58,157 nt of DNA from Rhodospirillaceae bacterium (GCA_019694335.1 JAIBCD010000015.1:1-58157); one strand, 5' to 3'. Shown: positions 1 to 9,411, counted from the first letter of the stretch. The notes: generated from the sequence alone by a model not told the origin. Translations and numbers: made by a program.

Positions 1-304
1 CCGTGGTCGCCACCAGCAGTTTGTCCCAGCTGAGCGGGATCACATTGGCGGCGCAGATGTAGGGGCTCTCGGCAAGGCCGCGTGGCGTGGCCTGGCGGGT
101 GTCCTCCGGCAGCGGGGCTTCCGGATCGGCCTCGGCGCGCAGCGCGATCTCGGCGGCGAAATCCCGCAGCCAGGCTGGCGGAATGCCCTGGCGATAGACC
201 AGCCACCCGAACACAAACACCGCGATGAAAGTGACGACCGCCCAGGTACCGTTCGAGAGGCGCTGCCTGGTCTCGGGCTGTTTGGCCTCGGGCTGATCGC
301 TCAC
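1..304 (-). CDS. Membrane-anchored hypothetical protein, 3' end outside window
   Basis: I read an open frame from a GTG at 302-304 that runs off the left edge. The GTG overlaps the TGA of the preceding small gene (GTGA at 301-304), so the two are probably translationally coupled. The visible 101 residues have a polar start, one hydrophobic segment at about residues 20-37 (WAVVTFIAVFVFGWLVY) and then a soluble part with a single Cys (YICAANV). That suggests a single-pass inner-membrane protein with its C-terminal domain in the periplasm. I do not recognise the family. It is last in the gatC-gatA-gatB run. Confidence 0.6.
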   Translation of the reverse strand, partial: MSDQPEAKQPETRQRLSNGTWAVVTFIAVFVFGWLVYRQGIPPAWLRDFAAEIALRAEADPEAPLPEDTRQATPRGLAESPYICAANVIPLSWDKLLVATT

Positions 305-450
305 GCGTGCTCCGCCTTCACCACGCCGAGCTCATGGCCGTCCAGGGCGCCAAAGTGGAAACGCCGCCCTTCCGAAAAAGCGAAGATCTCGCGCGTCACT
401 GCACCGCCCGCCTTCTTCACCGACGGCTCCGGGTAATTCTGCCGCGCCAT
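301..450 (-). CDS. Small hypothetical protein (49 aa)
   Basis: Small basic protein beginning MARQNYPEPSVKKAGG. The ATG at 448-450 is preceded by a purine-rich ribosome site (GGGGAGGGG). A longer in-frame start at 510 would overlap gatB and has no such site. It lies 23 bp after gatB in the same direction and its stop overlaps the next gene's GTG, so it looks like part of the gat operon. The sequence reads as a soluble beta-rich fragment (REIFAFSEGRRFHFGALDGHELG). No family recognised. Confidence 0.55.
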   Translation of the reverse strand: MARQNYPEPSVKKAGGAVTREIFAFSEGRRFHFGALDGHELGVVKAEHA

Positions 451-473
451 GGTCCCCTCCCCGCCGCGCCCCG

Positions 474-1931
474 TTATTGCGCGAGCTTTTTCCGCAAGAG
501 CTCGTTGCACATGGCCGGGTTGGCCTTGCCCTGGCTCGCCTTCATCACTTGGCCCACGAACCAGCCCAGCACCTGCTCCTTGCCGGCCTTGAACTGCGCC
601 ACCTTATCGGCGTTAGCGGCCAGCACCTGATCCACCGCCGCCGCGATGGCGCCGGTGTCGGTGATCTGCTTCAGGCCTTTCTCGGCGACGATCGCGTCGG
701 TGTCCTTGCCGGTTTCGACCATGGCCTCGAACGCCTCCTTGGCCTGGCGGCCGGAGATGGTGTTGTCGGCGATCAGGTCGATCAGACGGCCCAGGTTCTT
801 GGCACTCACGGGGCTTTCCGTGATGCCTACACCCTTCTTGTTCAGCACGCCGAACAAGTTGGTGATCACCCAATTGGCGGCCTGCTTGGGATCGCGGCCC
901 TTGGCGACTTCTTCGAAGAACAGCGCGTTCTCCTTCTCCGAGACCAGCACGTCGGCGTCGTAAGCCGTGAGGCCGTATTCCTTCTCGAAGCGCGCCTTCT
1001 TGTCGTCCGGCAGTTCCGGCAAATTCTTCGCGATCTGCGCGACGAACTCCTCCGTCAACTCGACCGGCAGCAGGTCCGGGTCGGGGAAATAGCGGTAGTC
1101 GTGCGCCATTTCCTTGGAGCGCATGGCACGCGTTTCGTTCTGGCCGGGATCGTAGAGGCGCGTTTCCTGGTCGATCTTGCCGCCGCCCTCATACACCTCC
1201 ACATGGCGCCGCGCCTCATGGTCGATCGCCTGCATGACAAAGCGCACGGAGTTGACGTTCTTGATCTCGCAGCGCGTGCGCAGTTCCTTCGATCCCACCG
1301 GACGCACCGACACGTTGGCGTCGCAGCGCATGGAGCCTTCTTCCATGTTGCCGTCGCAGGTGCCGAGGTAACGCAGGATGGCGCGCAGCTTGCGCAGGTA
1401 AGCGCCGGCTTCTTCCGGGCTGCGCATATCGGGCTTGGAGACGATCTCCATCAGCGGCACGCCGGCCCGGTTCAGGTCGACGAACGATTTGGTGGCGTGC
1501 ATGTCGTGCACCAGCTTGCCGGCATCTTGCTCCAGGTGCAGGCGCTCGACGCCGACCGCGCGCGACGTCCCGTCAGGCATGTCGAGGACGATGGTCCCTT
1601 CGCCGACAATGGGTTGGTCGAACTGGCTGATCTGATAACCGAACGGCAGATCTGCGTAGAAGTAATTCTTGCGCGCGAACACGCTGTTGCGATTGACCTT
1701 GGCCTTGAGGCCGAGGCCGGTTTTCACCGCCTGCTCCACCGCGTATTCATTCAACACCGGCAGCATGCCGGGCATGGCCGCGTCCACGAACGACACCTGT
1801 GTGTTCGGCTCCGCGCCGAATTCCGTGGGAGCGCCGGAAAACAGCTTGGCCTTGGACGTGACCTGGGCGTGGACCTCCAGCCCGATCACCACTTCCCAAT
1901 CGCCGGTCTCGCCTTTGATGATGTAACTCAT
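474..1931 (-). CDS. gatB: Asp/Glu-tRNA amidotransferase subunit B
   Basis: GatB of the GatCAB complex, 485 aa, close to the usual length. It phosphorylates the misacylated carboxylate on Glu-tRNA(Gln) or Asp-tRNA(Asn) and transfers ammonia delivered from GatA. The N-terminal catalytic cradle begins [22 protein letters not shown], and the [14 protein letters not shown] and EDAGK-type motifs ([11 protein letters not shown]) follow. The C-terminal tail (about 340-485) is the helical YqeY-like tRNA-binding domain. Its ATG overlaps the gatA stop by 4 bp (ATGA), so the two are co-translated. Presence of gatCAB implies the genome lacks at least one of GlnRS or AsnRS (family knowledge). Confidence 0.97.
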   Translation of the reverse strand: MSYIIKGETGDWEVVIGLEVHAQVTSKAKLFSGAPTEFGAEPNTQVSFVDAAMPGMLPVLNEYAVEQAVKTGLGLKAKVNRNSVFARKNYFYADLPFGYQISQFDQPIVGEGTIVLDMPDGTSRAVGVERLHLEQDAGKLVHDMHATKSFVDLNRAGVPLMEIVSKPDMRSPEEAGAYLRKLRAILRYLGTCDGNMEEGSMRCDANVSVRPVGSKELRTRCEIKNVNSVRFVMQAIDHEARRHVEVYEGGGKIDQETRLYDPGQNETRAMRSKEMAHDYRYFPDPDLLPVELTEEFVAQIAKNLPELPDDKKARFEKEYGLTAYDADVLVSEKENALFFEEVAKGRDPKQAANWVITNLFGVLNKKGVGITESPVSAKNLGRLIDLIADNTISGRQAKEAFEAMVETGKDTDAIVAEKGLKQITDTGAIAAAVDQVLAANADKVAQFKAGKEQVLGWFVGQVMKASQGKANPAMCNELLRKKLAQ

Positions 1932-3394
1932 AGCGGCGCCAATCCCTTGAAGCCCGCGGCGTCTTCCAGCGACTGGCAGACGCGGAACAGGGTTTCCTCG
2001 TCCCAGCGCTTGGTCAGCACCTGCAGGCCCAGCGGCAGGCCTTCCGCGGTGAGGCCCGCCGGCACCGACGCGGCCGGAATACCGGCCAGCGATGCCGGCA
2101 CCGTGAACACGTCGTTCAGGTACATGGTGATGGTGTCGATCTTGTCGTTGATGCCGAAGGCGGCCGAAGGCGCGGTCGGCGTCAGGATCGCGTCCACCTT
2201 CGCGAACGCCTCGTTGAAGTCGCGCACGATCAGGGCGCGCACCTTCTGCGCCTTGACGTAATAGGCGTCGTAATAGCCCGCGGACAGCACATAGGTGCCG
2301 ATCATGATGCGGCGTTTCACTTCCGCGCCGAAACCCGCCGCGCGGGTCTTGGCGTACATGTCGTCCAGGTTCTTGCCCGGCACACGCAGGCCGAAGCGCA
2401 CGCCGTCATAGCGGGCGAGATTGGACGAGGCCTCCGCCGGCGCCACGATGTAATAGGTCGGCAGCGCGTATTTGGTATGGGGCAGAGAGATATCGACGAT
2501 GGTGGCGCCCGCCTTCTCCAGCCAGTCGATGCCCTTGTTCCACAGCGCGTTGACCTCGGCGTTGAGGCCGTCGGGGCGGTATTCCTTGGGGATGCCGATG
2601 CGCAGGCCCTTCACGCCCTGGCCGAGCACCGCCTCGAAATCCGGCACCGGGAGGTTGGCCGAGGTGGAATCCTTGGGGTCATGGCCGCACATGGCCTTCA
2701 GCATGATGGCGGCATCGCGCACATTGCGGGTGATCGGGCCCGCCTGGTCCAACGAACTCGCGAAGGCCACGACGCCCCAGCGCGAGCAGCGGCCATAGGT
2801 CGGCTTCACGCCCACCAGGCCGCAGAAGCTCGCCGGCTGGCGGATCGAACCGCCGGTGTCGGTGCCGGTGGCGGCCATGCACAGATGCGCCGAGGTCGCC
2901 GCCGCCGAACCGCCCGACGAGCCGCCCGGCACCAGTTCCGCGTTGCGGCCCTTGGGCACCCACGGGTTCTTCACCGCGCCGAAATAGCTGGTGATGTTGG
3001 CGGAGCCCATGGCGAACTCGTCCAGGTTCAGCTTGCCCAGCATGACGGTGCCGGCATCGCGCAGCTTCTGCGACACCGTGCTTTCGTAGGGCGGCGTGAA
3101 GCCTTCCAGGATGTGCGAGGCGGCCGTGGTCTGCACGCCCTCGGTGCAGAACAGATCCTTCATGCCGATGGGAATGCCGTCCATGGCGCGCGCTTCGCCG
3201 GCGGCGATGCGCTTGTCGGAGTCCTTCGCGCGCTCGCGCGCCAGGTCCGCGGTCTCGGTGATATAGGCGTTCAGGTGCCGCGCCCGCTCCATGGCGGAGA
3301 GGTGGGCCTCGGTCAGCTCCAGGGCGCTGAACTCTTTGCGGCGCAGGCGCGACCGGGCTTCGGCGATGGTCAGTGCGGTCAGTTCCGACGACAT
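1928..3394 (-). CDS. gatA: Asp/Glu-tRNA amidotransferase subunit A
   Basis: Glutaminase subunit of GatCAB, 488 aa, amidase-signature family. It hydrolyses glutamine and channels ammonia to GatB. The Ser-cisSer-Lys triad is visible: Lys79 in [10 protein letters not shown], Ser159 in [11 protein letters not shown] and the nucleophile Ser183 in [12 protein letters not shown]. It starts at ATG 3392-3394, five bases after the gatC stop, and its stop overlaps the gatB start. The order gatC-gatA-gatB with near-zero spacing indicates one transcript. Confidence 0.97.
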   Translation of the reverse strand: MSSELTALTIAEARSRLRRKEFSALELTEAHLSAMERARHLNAYITETADLARERAKDSDKRIAAGEARAMDGIPIGMKDLFCTEGVQTTAASHILEGFTPPYESTVSQKLRDAGTVMLGKLNLDEFAMGSANITSYFGAVKNPWVPKGRNAELVPGGSSGGSAAATSAHLCMAATGTDTGGSIRQPASFCGLVGVKPTYGRCSRWGVVAFASSLDQAGPITRNVRDAAIMLKAMCGHDPKDSTSANLPVPDFEAVLGQGVKGLRIGIPKEYRPDGLNAEVNALWNKGIDWLEKAGATIVDISLPHTKYALPTYYIVAPAEASSNLARYDGVRFGLRVPGKNLDDMYAKTRAAGFGAEVKRRIMIGTYVLSAGYYDAYYVKAQKVRALIVRDFNEAFAKVDAILTPTAPSAAFGINDKIDTITMYLNDVFTVPASLAGIPAASVPAGLTAEGLPLGLQVLTKRWDEETLFRVCQSLEDAAGFKGLAPL

Positions 3395-3399
3395 GATGA

Positions 3400-3687
3400 C
3401 TACTCGACCACCTTGGGCACGGTGAAATAGCCGTCCTGGGGTTCGGTTGCGTTCATGAGAACCTGGTCCACGATGCCGCCGTCGGTCACTTGGTCGGCGC
3501 GCAACGTGAGTTTCAGGTCGGTGCCGCCGCTCATGGGGGCGACGCCGTCGGTGTTCACCTCTTTGAGCTGCTCGATCCAGCCCATGATGCCGTTGAGTTG
3601 CCCGGCCCAGGTGGACAGTTCGGCATCGGTGACCTCGATCCGGGCGAGGGTCGCGATCCGGCGGACGGTGGCATTATCGATCGACAT
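3400..3687 (-). CDS. gatC: Asp/Glu-tRNA amidotransferase subunit C
   Basis: Small structural subunit of GatCAB that wraps around GatA and GatB. From ATG 3685-3687 it is 95 aa, the normal family length, and begins with the typical helical region [19 protein letters not shown]. An upstream in-frame start at 3753 would add 22 non-conserved residues and cross into the ruvX promoter region, so I reject it. No strong Shine-Dalgarno sits before the ATG. A TATA-rich palindrome ends 7 bases upstream, so a very short or absent 5' leader is possible. First gene of the gat operon, divergent from ruvX. Confidence 0.92.
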   Translation of the reverse strand: MSIDNATVRRIATLARIEVTDAELSTWAGQLNGIMGWIEQLKEVNTDGVAPMSGGTDLKLTLRADQVTDGGIVDQVLMNATEPQDGYFTVPKVVE

Positions 3688-3693
3688 GGTGCA

Positions 3694-3705
3694 CTTATAT
3701 ATAAG
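3694..3705. promoter_or_regulatory. AT-rich palindrome between divergent gatC and ruvX
   Basis: CTTATATATAAG is a perfect 12-bp palindrome in a 46-bp divergent intergenic region that is otherwise GC-rich. It gives -10-like TATATA/TATAAG elements on both strands, about 7 bases from the gatC ATG and about 28 bases from the ruvX ATG. Neither side has a convincing -35. I infer a shared bidirectional promoter, though the palindrome could also be an operator. Confidence 0.4.
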
Positions 3706-3733
3706 GTGTGGAGGGGTTGGGTAACATCCCGCT

Positions 3734-4201
3734 ATGGCGGTCTGCAAGGTCAACGAACTGAAGGGGTTTTTGGCCCGGAATCAGGCCATTTTGGGCTTGG
3801 ACCTGGGGTCCAAGACCATCGGCATGGCGCTTTCGGACGTGGGTTACATGGTGGCCACGCCGCTGGCCACGATTCCCCGGAAAAAGTTCTCCGCCGACAT
3901 GGCCACCCTGGAGGTGGTCATGACCAAGCACAACGTAGGCGCGCTGGTGATCGGCCTGCCCGTGCAGATGGACGGCACCGAGGGCCCCCGCGCCCAGGCC
4001 GCCCGGTCGTTTGCCCGGGAAGTACTGGCCCGGCGCGAGATGCCGGTCGCCTTCTGGGACGAACGCCTGTCCACCGCCGCCGTGCAGCGCATGCTGACGG
4101 ATGAAATGGATATGTCCCGCAAGCGCCGGGCCGAGGTCGTGGACAAAGCCGCCGCCGCCTACATCCTGCAAGGCGCCCTCGAGGCGATGCGGAACGCCTA
4201 G
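3734..4201 (+). CDS. ruvX: Putative pre-16S rRNA nuclease / Holliday junction resolvase family (YqgF/RuvX)
   Basis: RNase H-fold protein of 155 aa in the YqgF/RuvX family, implicated in 5' processing of 16S rRNA. Conserved acidic positions are visible: ILGLDLGSKTIGMALSD at the first strand, WDERLSTAAVQRML in the middle and VDKAAAAYILQGAL near the C terminus. The leader contains GGAGGGG, but about 16 bases before the ATG. It diverges from gatC. The annotation as resolvase is by family only; the rRNA role is better supported for relatives. Confidence 0.9.
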   Translation: MAVCKVNELKGFLARNQAILGLDLGSKTIGMALSDVGYMVATPLATIPRKKFSADMATLEVVMTKHNVGALVIGLPVQMDGTEGPRAQAARSFAREVLARREMPVAFWDERLSTAAVQRMLTDEMDMSRKRRAEVVDKAAAAYILQGALEAMRNA

Positions 4202-4210
4202 CCCCAGGGA

Positions 4211-4582
4211 TTATCCAAGGTCCGCCCGGGCCTGCTCCCAGTTCTGGCCGTCGTAAGGCGTGATGTCCAGCGTCCCCAGATCCAGCCCGTCGATACAGCG
4301 CACGTTGACGTCGATCTTGTCCGGGTGCGAGCGCGGTATGTAGAACGGATGCATGCCGCAGGTGGCGCAGAAATGGTGCTTCGCGGTGCCGGTGCCGAAG
4401 GTATAGGTCGACAGCGCCGCCCGGTCGGTGAGCAGTTCGAACCGGTCGGGTTCCACGATCAGGTGCAGGAACCCCTTTTTCGTACAGATCGAGCAGTTGC
4501 AGTCCAGGATGCCCGCAAGGTCGGTGGTGACCCGGAACTTCACCGCCCCGCAATGACAGCCGCCGGTATAGGTTTTTTGCAT
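4211..4582 (-). CDS. GFA/CENP-V-fold zinc protein
   Basis: A 123-aa protein with the zinc-binding cysteine pattern of the glutathione-dependent formaldehyde-activating (GFA) superfamily: [10 protein letters not shown], then [10 protein letters not shown] and [13 protein letters not shown]. Relatives include formaldehyde-glutathione adduct catalysts and many proteins of unknown role, so the substrate is unassigned. I chose ATG 4580-4582 because the family begins a few residues before the first CxC. An upstream start at 4609 adds nine residues that run into a palindromic repeat. Convergent with ruvX, 9 bp apart. Confidence 0.85.
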   Translation of the reverse strand: MQKTYTGGCHCGAVKFRVTTDLAGILDCNCSICTKKGFLHLIVEPDRFELLTDRAALSTYTFGTGTAKHHFCATCGMHPFYIPRSHPDKIDVNVRCIDGLDLGTLDITPYDGQNWEQARADLG

Positions 4583-4609
4583 AGACCGCCCCTCAAACGC
4601 CGCTGTCAT

Positions 4610-4628
4610 CCCCGGACTTGATCCGGGG
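4610..4628. repeat. Short intergenic palindrome (CCCCGGA/TCCGGGG)
   Basis: A 7-bp perfect inverted repeat, CCCCGGA-CTTGA-TCCGGGG, preceded by GTCAT. Its layout matches the widespread short palindromic intergenic elements of alphaproteobacteria (general knowledge). A related but broken copy occurs near 57400-57422 (TCCGGGGATTGATCCGGGG), upstream of the permease gene. Confidence 0.55.
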
Positions 4629-4751
4629 TTACCGGGGGGGAGTTATGCCGCAAAATCGAGTCCCTCGGCAGCCCTCCATCGCTGCCGCCCTGGATCCTCG
4701 GGTCTCGCCCCGCTCGCCCAAGGAGGGCGTCACATTTTGTTATACGACCGG

Positions 4752-4780
4752 TTGCCCCACACCGTCCCCGCACCTATAGT
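4752..4780 (+). promoter_or_regulatory. Candidate sigma-70 promoter for pyrB, near-leaderless
   Basis: TTGCCC at 4752-4757 and TATAGT at 4775-4780 are separated by exactly 17 bp. The expected transcription start, about 7 bases downstream, coincides with the pyrB ATG at 4788. No Shine-Dalgarno lies between the -10 and the ATG. This reads as a promoter giving a leaderless mRNA. The competing model is an upstream TTG start at 4737 behind a full AAGGAGG. Confidence 0.45.
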
Positions 4781-4787
4781 CCCGCCC

Positions 4788-5747
4788 ATGCGAGACCCTG
4801 CCTTTCCGCATCGCCATCTCCTCGGCATCGAGGGGCTTACCCCCGCCGAAATCAATCATTTATTGGACCTTTCCGACCGCTACGTGGCCTCCAACCGCGG
4901 GCAGGAAAAGACCAGCGATGTCCTCAAGGGCCGTACCACGGTCAACCTGTTCTTCGAGAACTCGACCCGCACCCGCACCTCGTTCGAGCTGGCCGCCCTG
5001 CGCCTGGGTGCCAATGTCATCAACATGCAGGTGGAAAGCTCCTCGGTCGCCAAGGGCGAGACCCTGATCGACACCGCCGTCACCCTCAACGCCATGCACC
5101 CGGACGTGCTGTGCGTGCGCCACCCGGACTCGGGCGCCGTGAAACTCCTGGCCGACAAGGTCAACTGCGCCGTGGTCAACGGCGGCGACGGCAGCCACGA
5201 ACACCCGACCCAGGCGCTGCTCGACGCGCTCACCATCCGCCGCCGCAAGGGCCGGCTTTCGGGCCTTCTCGTGGCGATTTGCGGCGATGTGCTGCACAGC
5301 CGCGTGGCGCGTTCCAATTTTCTCTTGCTGCTGACCATGGGCGCCCGCGTGCGCATCATCGCGCCGCGCACCCTGATCCCCGCGCAAGTGGACCGCATGG
5401 GCGTCGAGGTGTTCACCGACATGACCGCCGGCCTCAAGGACGTGGACATCGTCATGATGCTGCGCGTCCAGAACGAACGCATGAAGGGTTCGTTCATCCC
5501 CTCGGTGCGCGAATACTTCCGCTTCTTCGGCCTCGACCGCGCCAAGCTCTCGCAGGCCAAGCCCGATGCGCTGATCATGCATCCCGGCCCCATGAACCGC
5601 GGCACCGAGATTGACTCGGACGTCGCCGACGACTTCGAACGCAGTGTGATCCGCGAACAGGTGGAACTGGGCGTCGCCGTGCGCATGGCGGTGCTGGAAG
5701 TCCTCGCCCAAAACAACCGGGCCAGCAATATCGGGAAGGTCGCATGA
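4788..5747 (+). CDS. pyrB: Aspartate carbamoyltransferase, catalytic chain
   Basis: Condenses carbamoyl phosphate with aspartate to form carbamoyl-aspartate, the committed step of pyrimidine synthesis. From ATG 4788 it is 319 aa, the normal size. Carbamoyl-phosphate motif [19 protein letters not shown] and [10 protein letters not shown] (active-site His and Gln), and [10 protein letters not shown] in the C-terminal domain are all present. A TTG at 4737 with AAGGAGG ten bases upstream would add 17 proline-rich residues; I prefer 4788 because family homology starts just after it. Stop overlaps the pyrC start (ATGA), and no pyrI is adjacent, so assembly with the PyrC-like partner is likely. Confidence 0.94.
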   Translation: MRDPAFPHRHLLGIEGLTPAEINHLLDLSDRYVASNRGQEKTSDVLKGRTTVNLFFENSTRTRTSFELAALRLGANVINMQVESSSVAKGETLIDTAVTLNAMHPDVLCVRHPDSGAVKLLADKVNCAVVNGGDGSHEHPTQALLDALTIRRRKGRLSGLLVAICGDVLHSRVARSNFLLLLTMGARVRIIAPRTLIPAQVDRMGVEVFTDMTAGLKDVDIVMMLRVQNERMKGSFIPSVREYFRFFGLDRAKLSQAKPDALIMHPGPMNRGTEIDSDVADDFERSVIREQVELGVAVRMAVLEVLAQNNRASNIGKVA

Positions 5748-7081
5748 GCGTCGCGAAACCCGGCCGGATCCTTTACCGCAACGCGCGCATCGTCGACCCC
5801 GCCTCGGGCTATGACGGCCCCGGCGAACTGCTCACCGCCGGCGAGGACATCGCCGATGTCGGCAAAAAGCTGTTCGACAGCGTTCCCGGCGACGTGCAAG
5901 CCGTCGATTGCGATGGCCTGGTGCTGGCGCCCGGCCTGGTCGATATGCGCGTGCAGATCGGCGAACCCGGCGCGGAACATAAGGAATCGCTCCGCAGCGG
6001 CGGCGAAGCGGCGATCGCGGGCGGCGTGACCACCGTGGTCTGCCTGCCCAACACCAACCCCGTCATGGACGACGAAGCCACCTTGGAATTCGTCGCACGT
6101 CGCGCGCGCCAGGCGGCGCTGGCGAAAGTCTATTGCTACGGCGCGGTCACCAAGGGCCTGCAAGGCAAGGAACTGGCGGAGATGGGCCTGCTGGCCGAGG
6201 CCGGCGCGCTGGCCTTCACCGACGCCACCAAGGCGGTGGCCGATGCCCAAGTATTGCGCCGCGCGCTGCAATACGCCGCCACCTTCGGCCTGCTGATCGT
6301 GCAGCACCCGGAAGAACCCACCCTCGCGGGCGGGGTGATGAACTCCGGCGAGATCGCGACTCGCATGGGCCTGTCCGGCATTCCGCGCGAGGCCGAGATC
6401 ATCATGCTGGAACGCGACATGCGCCTGGTGGCCATGACCGGCGGGCGCTACCACGCCGCCCATATCTCCACCTCCGACAGCGTCGCGATCATCGCCAAGG
6501 CCAAGGACGCGGGGCTCAAGGTCACCTGTGACACCGCGCCGTTCTATTTCGCGCTCAACGAACTGGCGGTCGGCGACTACCGCACCTTCGCCAAGCTCTC
6601 GCCCCCCTTGCGCACCGAGGACGACCGCCAGGCCATTGTCGCCGGCCTCAAGTCGGGCGTGATCGACGCCATCGCCTCGGACCACGCGCCCCAGGACGCG
6701 GATTCCAAGCGCCTGCCCTTCCCGCAAGCGGCCTTCGGTGGCAGCGGCCTCGAGACTCTGCTCTCCGTGTCCCTCGACCTGTTCCACAACGGCGAACTCA
6801 GCCTGATCGAGACCTTGCGCCGCCTCACCTCCGCGCCCGCCGATGTGCTGGGCCTCAAGGCCGGGCGCCTCGCCAAAGGCGCGAAAGCCGACCTGGTATT
6901 GTTCGATCCCGACCGCGGCTGGAAAGTGATCGCCGACGCTTTCCACTCCAAGTCCAAGAACTCGCCCTTCGACGGCCGCCCGGTGCAGGGCCAGGTGATG
7001 CGCACCGTCATCGACGGCCGCACGGTGTTCGAACGCAACGACCTGGCGCAGACAGGCGCGAAGCGCGCCGCGCGCCGATGA
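5744..7081 (+). CDS. pyrC: Dihydroorotase-like protein, probably the non-catalytic PyrC' (PyrX) type
   Basis: A 445-aa amidohydrolase-fold protein in the class I dihydroorotase family, co-translated with pyrB and plsY. Several metal ligands of active enzymes are missing. The HxH after the first strand is replaced ([17 protein letters not shown]), the PHH motif reads APFYFAL, and the usual HAPH is SDHAPQD. The fold-defining segments [15 protein letters not shown] and AAHISTSDS are kept. By analogy with the inactive PyrC' chains that hold ATCase together in Pseudomonas, I infer a structural partner of PyrB. An active dihydroorotase should then be encoded elsewhere. Confidence 0.85.
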   Translation: MSVAKPGRILYRNARIVDPASGYDGPGELLTAGEDIADVGKKLFDSVPGDVQAVDCDGLVLAPGLVDMRVQIGEPGAEHKESLRSGGEAAIAGGVTTVVCLPNTNPVMDDEATLEFVARRARQAALAKVYCYGAVTKGLQGKELAEMGLLAEAGALAFTDATKAVADAQVLRRALQYAATFGLLIVQHPEEPTLAGGVMNSGEIATRMGLSGIPREAEIIMLERDMRLVAMTGGRYHAAHISTSDSVAIIAKAKDAGLKVTCDTAPFYFALNELAVGDYRTFAKLSPPLRTEDDRQAIVAGLKSGVIDAIASDHAPQDADSKRLPFPQAAFGGSGLETLLSVSLDLFHNGELSLIETLRRLTSAPADVLGLKAGRLAKGAKADLVLFDPDRGWKVIADAFHSKSKNSPFDGRPVQGQVMRTVIDGRTVFERNDLAQTGAKRAARR

Positions 7082-7668
7082 TCGAAGCCCTCGCCGCAGT
7101 ATTGGGCTACCTCCTCGGGTCGATCCCCTTCGGCCTCGTCCTCACCAAAGCCGCCGGCCTCGGCGACATCCGTTCCATCGGCTCCGGCAACATCGGCGCC
7201 ACCAACGTCCTGCGCACCGGCCACAAGGGCCTGGCGCTCGCCACGCTTCTGCTCGACGGCGGCAAGGGCGCGGTGGCGGTGCTGCTGGCGCGCTGGCTGA
7301 TCGGTGAGGAAAGCGCATATCTAATCGCCGGCGTCGCCGCCGTGCTCGGCCACAACTTCCCGGTCTGGCTCAAGTTCAAGGGCGGCAAAGGTGTCGCCAC
7401 CACCTTGGGCACCATGCTGGCGGTAGCGCCCTATGTCGGTCTCGCCGCTTGCCTCACTTGGCTCGGCGTGGCGCTGCTCTTCCGCTATTCGTCGCTTGCC
7501 GCCCTGATTGCGCTGGCCGTGGCGCCGCTTTACGCCGAACTGATGGTGCACGACCACTGGGTAGCGCTGGCGTTCCTGGCGCTCGCCGTCCTGGGCTGGA
7601 TCCGCCACCGCGCCAACCTCGCCCGCCTCAAGCGCGGCGAGGAACCGAAAATCGGGGCGAAGAAATGA
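7078..7668 (+). CDS. plsY: Acyl-phosphate:glycerol-3-phosphate acyltransferase
   Basis: PlsY transfers an acyl group from acyl-phosphate to glycerol-3-phosphate, the first step of phospholipid synthesis, in the inner membrane. The 196-aa protein has the usual five hydrophobic helices and the three conserved motifs: LGSIPFGL plus [12 protein letters not shown] near the N terminus, [11 protein letters not shown], and [21 protein letters not shown]. Start and stop both overlap neighbours by 4 bp (ATGA), giving a coupled pyrB-pyrC-plsY run. In many alphaproteobacteria dprA comes next; here about 1.8 kb of other genes intervene. Confidence 0.95.
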   Translation: MIEALAAVLGYLLGSIPFGLVLTKAAGLGDIRSIGSGNIGATNVLRTGHKGLALATLLLDGGKGAVAVLLARWLIGEESAYLIAGVAAVLGHNFPVWLKFKGGKGVATTLGTMLAVAPYVGLAACLTWLGVALLFRYSSLAALIALAVAPLYAELMVHDHWVALAFLALAVLGWIRHRANLARLKRGEEPKIGAKK

Positions 7669-8234
7669 GCCGGCCCCGGACCAGCGGGGTGAGAACTCTC
7701 GCGCTGGTACTGTGTCTCGGGTGTGCGTCCGCCAGTGCTGCCGATCAAATCCTGACGCCTGACGGATTGGACCCCGTGAAGATCGGCATGACGGTAGAGC
7801 AGGCCGAGCAAGCCCTTGGCGCCAAGCTGGCCCCGCTCGATACAGCAGACGGCTATTCCACGGAAGCCTGCTGGGAAACGCAACGCCTCGGCGACCCTGA
7901 CCCAGCGATCCTCTACATGATCCGGCATGGCGAGATCGTGCGCATCGATATCACCAGATACGAACAGAAACCGTATTGGACGGACGAAAACATACCAGCG
8001 ATCGCCTCCGAAAAAGGCGTCCATATCCGCGACCCCGATGTGAAAGCCGCCAAGGCCCACGGAACGGCGACCATTTCTTCAAATCCCTTCGGCAAGCGAC
8101 CTGATGATTACTACGCGACCATCTTTACACAGGACAAACAGCGCGGCGTTGTCTTCGAGATATGGGACCACTACGTCTACAGAATGCGCGCTGGTTTAGC
8201 GGACGCCATTCAGCTGCCTGAAGGTTGCCCATGA
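7665..8234 (+). CDS. Secreted hypothetical protein, tandem paralogue 1
   Basis: A 189-aa protein whose ATG (7665-7667) overlaps the plsY stop. It has a signal-peptide-like start ([19 protein letters not shown]); the LGC could be a lipobox but the signal also ends in an ASA-type cleavage site. The mature part opens with [20 protein letters not shown] and has paired cysteines (EACWETQRL and the terminal LPEGCP). The next gene repeats the same plan (ILTPxGLxPVxIGMT, SCWQTYRLG, SEGCS), so they arose by duplication. Third-codon positions are clearly less GC-biased than in plsY or dprA, suggesting transfer. Function unknown. Confidence 0.8.
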   Translation: MSRPRTSGVRTLALVLCLGCASASAADQILTPDGLDPVKIGMTVEQAEQALGAKLAPLDTADGYSTEACWETQRLGDPDPAILYMIRHGEIVRIDITRYEQKPYWTDENIPAIASEKGVHIRDPDVKAAKAHGTATISSNPFGKRPDDYYATIFTQDKQRGVVFEIWDHYVYRMRAGLADAIQLPEGCP

Positions 8235-8776
8235 CCGCCTCGAACCGCCTCCAAACTGTGGCGTTTATCCTTAGTCTTGTTTCGGCATCCGCTGACGCCG
8301 CCGCCGAACGCATCTTGACGCCCGAAGGATTGGGGCCCGTGCGCATCGGAATGACCGTGAGGCAGGCAGAGGAAGCTTTGCAAATAAAACTCAAACCGTT
8401 CGATCCGACGTACGGCGATTCAAAAGAGTCATGCTGGCAGACCTATCGCCTCGGTGAGACCGATCCCGACGTAGTCTATATGGTCTGGTATGGAAGAATT
8501 GTGCGCGTAGCGGTCCATGGCGATGACAAAACACCGATCGTCACCGACAAAGGAATCCGTATTGGCGACACCGACGCGCGCGTGAAGGAAGTTTACGGAC
8601 CAAGCCTGAAAGTCGAAGTGGACCCCCAGGCCAACACTGAGGAGGAAGGCTCTGACCTGACCGCCTTCACGAAAAACAAGCGCCGGGGAATCACCTACGA
8701 AACGTTCGATCGAAAAGTGGTGAATTTTCGGGCGGGTCTGCCGAAAGCCACTCTTCTGTCGGAAGGCTGCTCATAA
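8231..8776 (+). CDS. Secreted hypothetical protein, tandem paralogue 2
   Basis: A 181-aa protein starting at ATG 8231-8233, overlapping the previous stop by 4 bp. Signal peptide at residues 1-25 (TVAFILSLVSASADAAA), then the shared opening ILTPEGLGPVRIGMTVRQAE. Two conserved Cys (KESCWQTYRLG, terminal LSEGCS) probably form a disulfide in the periplasm. It ends 17 bp from the convergent MepA-like gene. One speculative role is protection against that enzyme; nothing in the sequence proves it. Confidence 0.8.
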   Translation: MTASNRLQTVAFILSLVSASADAAAERILTPEGLGPVRIGMTVRQAEEALQIKLKPFDPTYGDSKESCWQTYRLGETDPDVVYMVWYGRIVRVAVHGDDKTPIVTDKGIRIGDTDARVKEVYGPSLKVEVDPQANTEEEGSDLTAFTKNKRRGITYETFDRKVVNFRAGLPKATLLSEGCS

Positions 8777-8793
8777 AGGTTGAGCTTTTGCCA

Positions 8794-9411
8794 TTATGGA
8801 AGCTTTATCCTGACGTGAAGATGATCATCGTGATCTCGACACCGTTCCACCCCTTTGACCTTGGGGTCGTTAAAGCAAATTTTCTCCACGCGGCCTGTTT
8901 TTAGGAACATGTAAACCAGCCGCTGTGTCGCTTCTCTGTCGTAGGCCGGATTGGTGTCGTAATTGGTGCCGCCCACCTGCTTTCCGTCCTTGCGCACCGG
9001 GCGAATATCAATCCCAACCCCGTCTCCATGTTCCTTGTGGCGATCATAGGGCTTCCCAGTCTTCAGGCTGATATTGCCCACACCGAACGGCGGTTTACCG
9101 GTCTCGTCACGCCACCGCTTCGCAACGTCCTCGATGACCTCGATAGCTTCAGGCAGCGCCCATTGTGCCTCGCCCTCTATGGGGGTGCCGTAATTATAAT
9201 ACCCCGCACTTGAGTCACCCGGTCGCAGTTGCCGCAATTGCTTGAATCTCGCGACACGTCGCTGATGCGCTTCGGTGACATCTGATGCAGTACCGGAACT
9301 ACCGTTCGCCGCCTCCGTCCATTCGCCGCTGTCGTCGCCGTGGCCTTTGGGGACGCGCGGCTGTAAGGGGTTATATCCGCTCCGGACCGTGGTACCTTTG
9401 GGTAAGCTCAT
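8794..9411 (-). CDS. MepA-like (M74/LAS) murein endopeptidase with N-terminal SGEWT motif
   Basis: A 205-aa protein from ATG 9409-9411, with CAGGAG about nine bases upstream. Residues after about 70 match the zinc DD-endopeptidase fold of MepA: YDRHKEHGDGVGIDIRP gives the H-x6-D pair, and HDDHLHVRI the closing HxH. Such enzymes cut D,D crosslinks in peptidoglycan. There is no signal peptide. The N terminus is polar and probably disordered, with PRVPKGHGDDSGEWTEA, a motif shared with the 3D-domain protein at 42406-42864. AT content is higher than in dprA. Family assignment good; delivery route unknown. Confidence 0.75.
   Translation of the reverse strand: MSLPKGTTVRSGYNPLQPRVPKGHGDDSGEWTEAANGSSGTASDVTEAHQRRVARFKQLRQLRPGDSSAGYYNYGTPIEGEAQWALPEAIEVIEDVAKRWRDETGKPPFGVGNISLKTGKPYDRHKEHGDGVGIDIRPVRKDGKQVGGTNYDTNPAYDREATQRLVYMFLKTGRVEKICFNDPKVKGVERCRDHDDHLHVRIKLP

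Noticed and set aside
477-2261. Long plus-strand open frame (594 codons) antisense to gatB and gatA
   Set aside because: GC-rich antisense shadow: rich in His/Arg/Ala/Leu, no motif, and fully overlapped by two certain genes.
4880-6946. Long minus-strand open frame (688 codons) antisense to pyrB and pyrC
   Set aside because: Same antisense artefact; the pyr genes are unmistakable.
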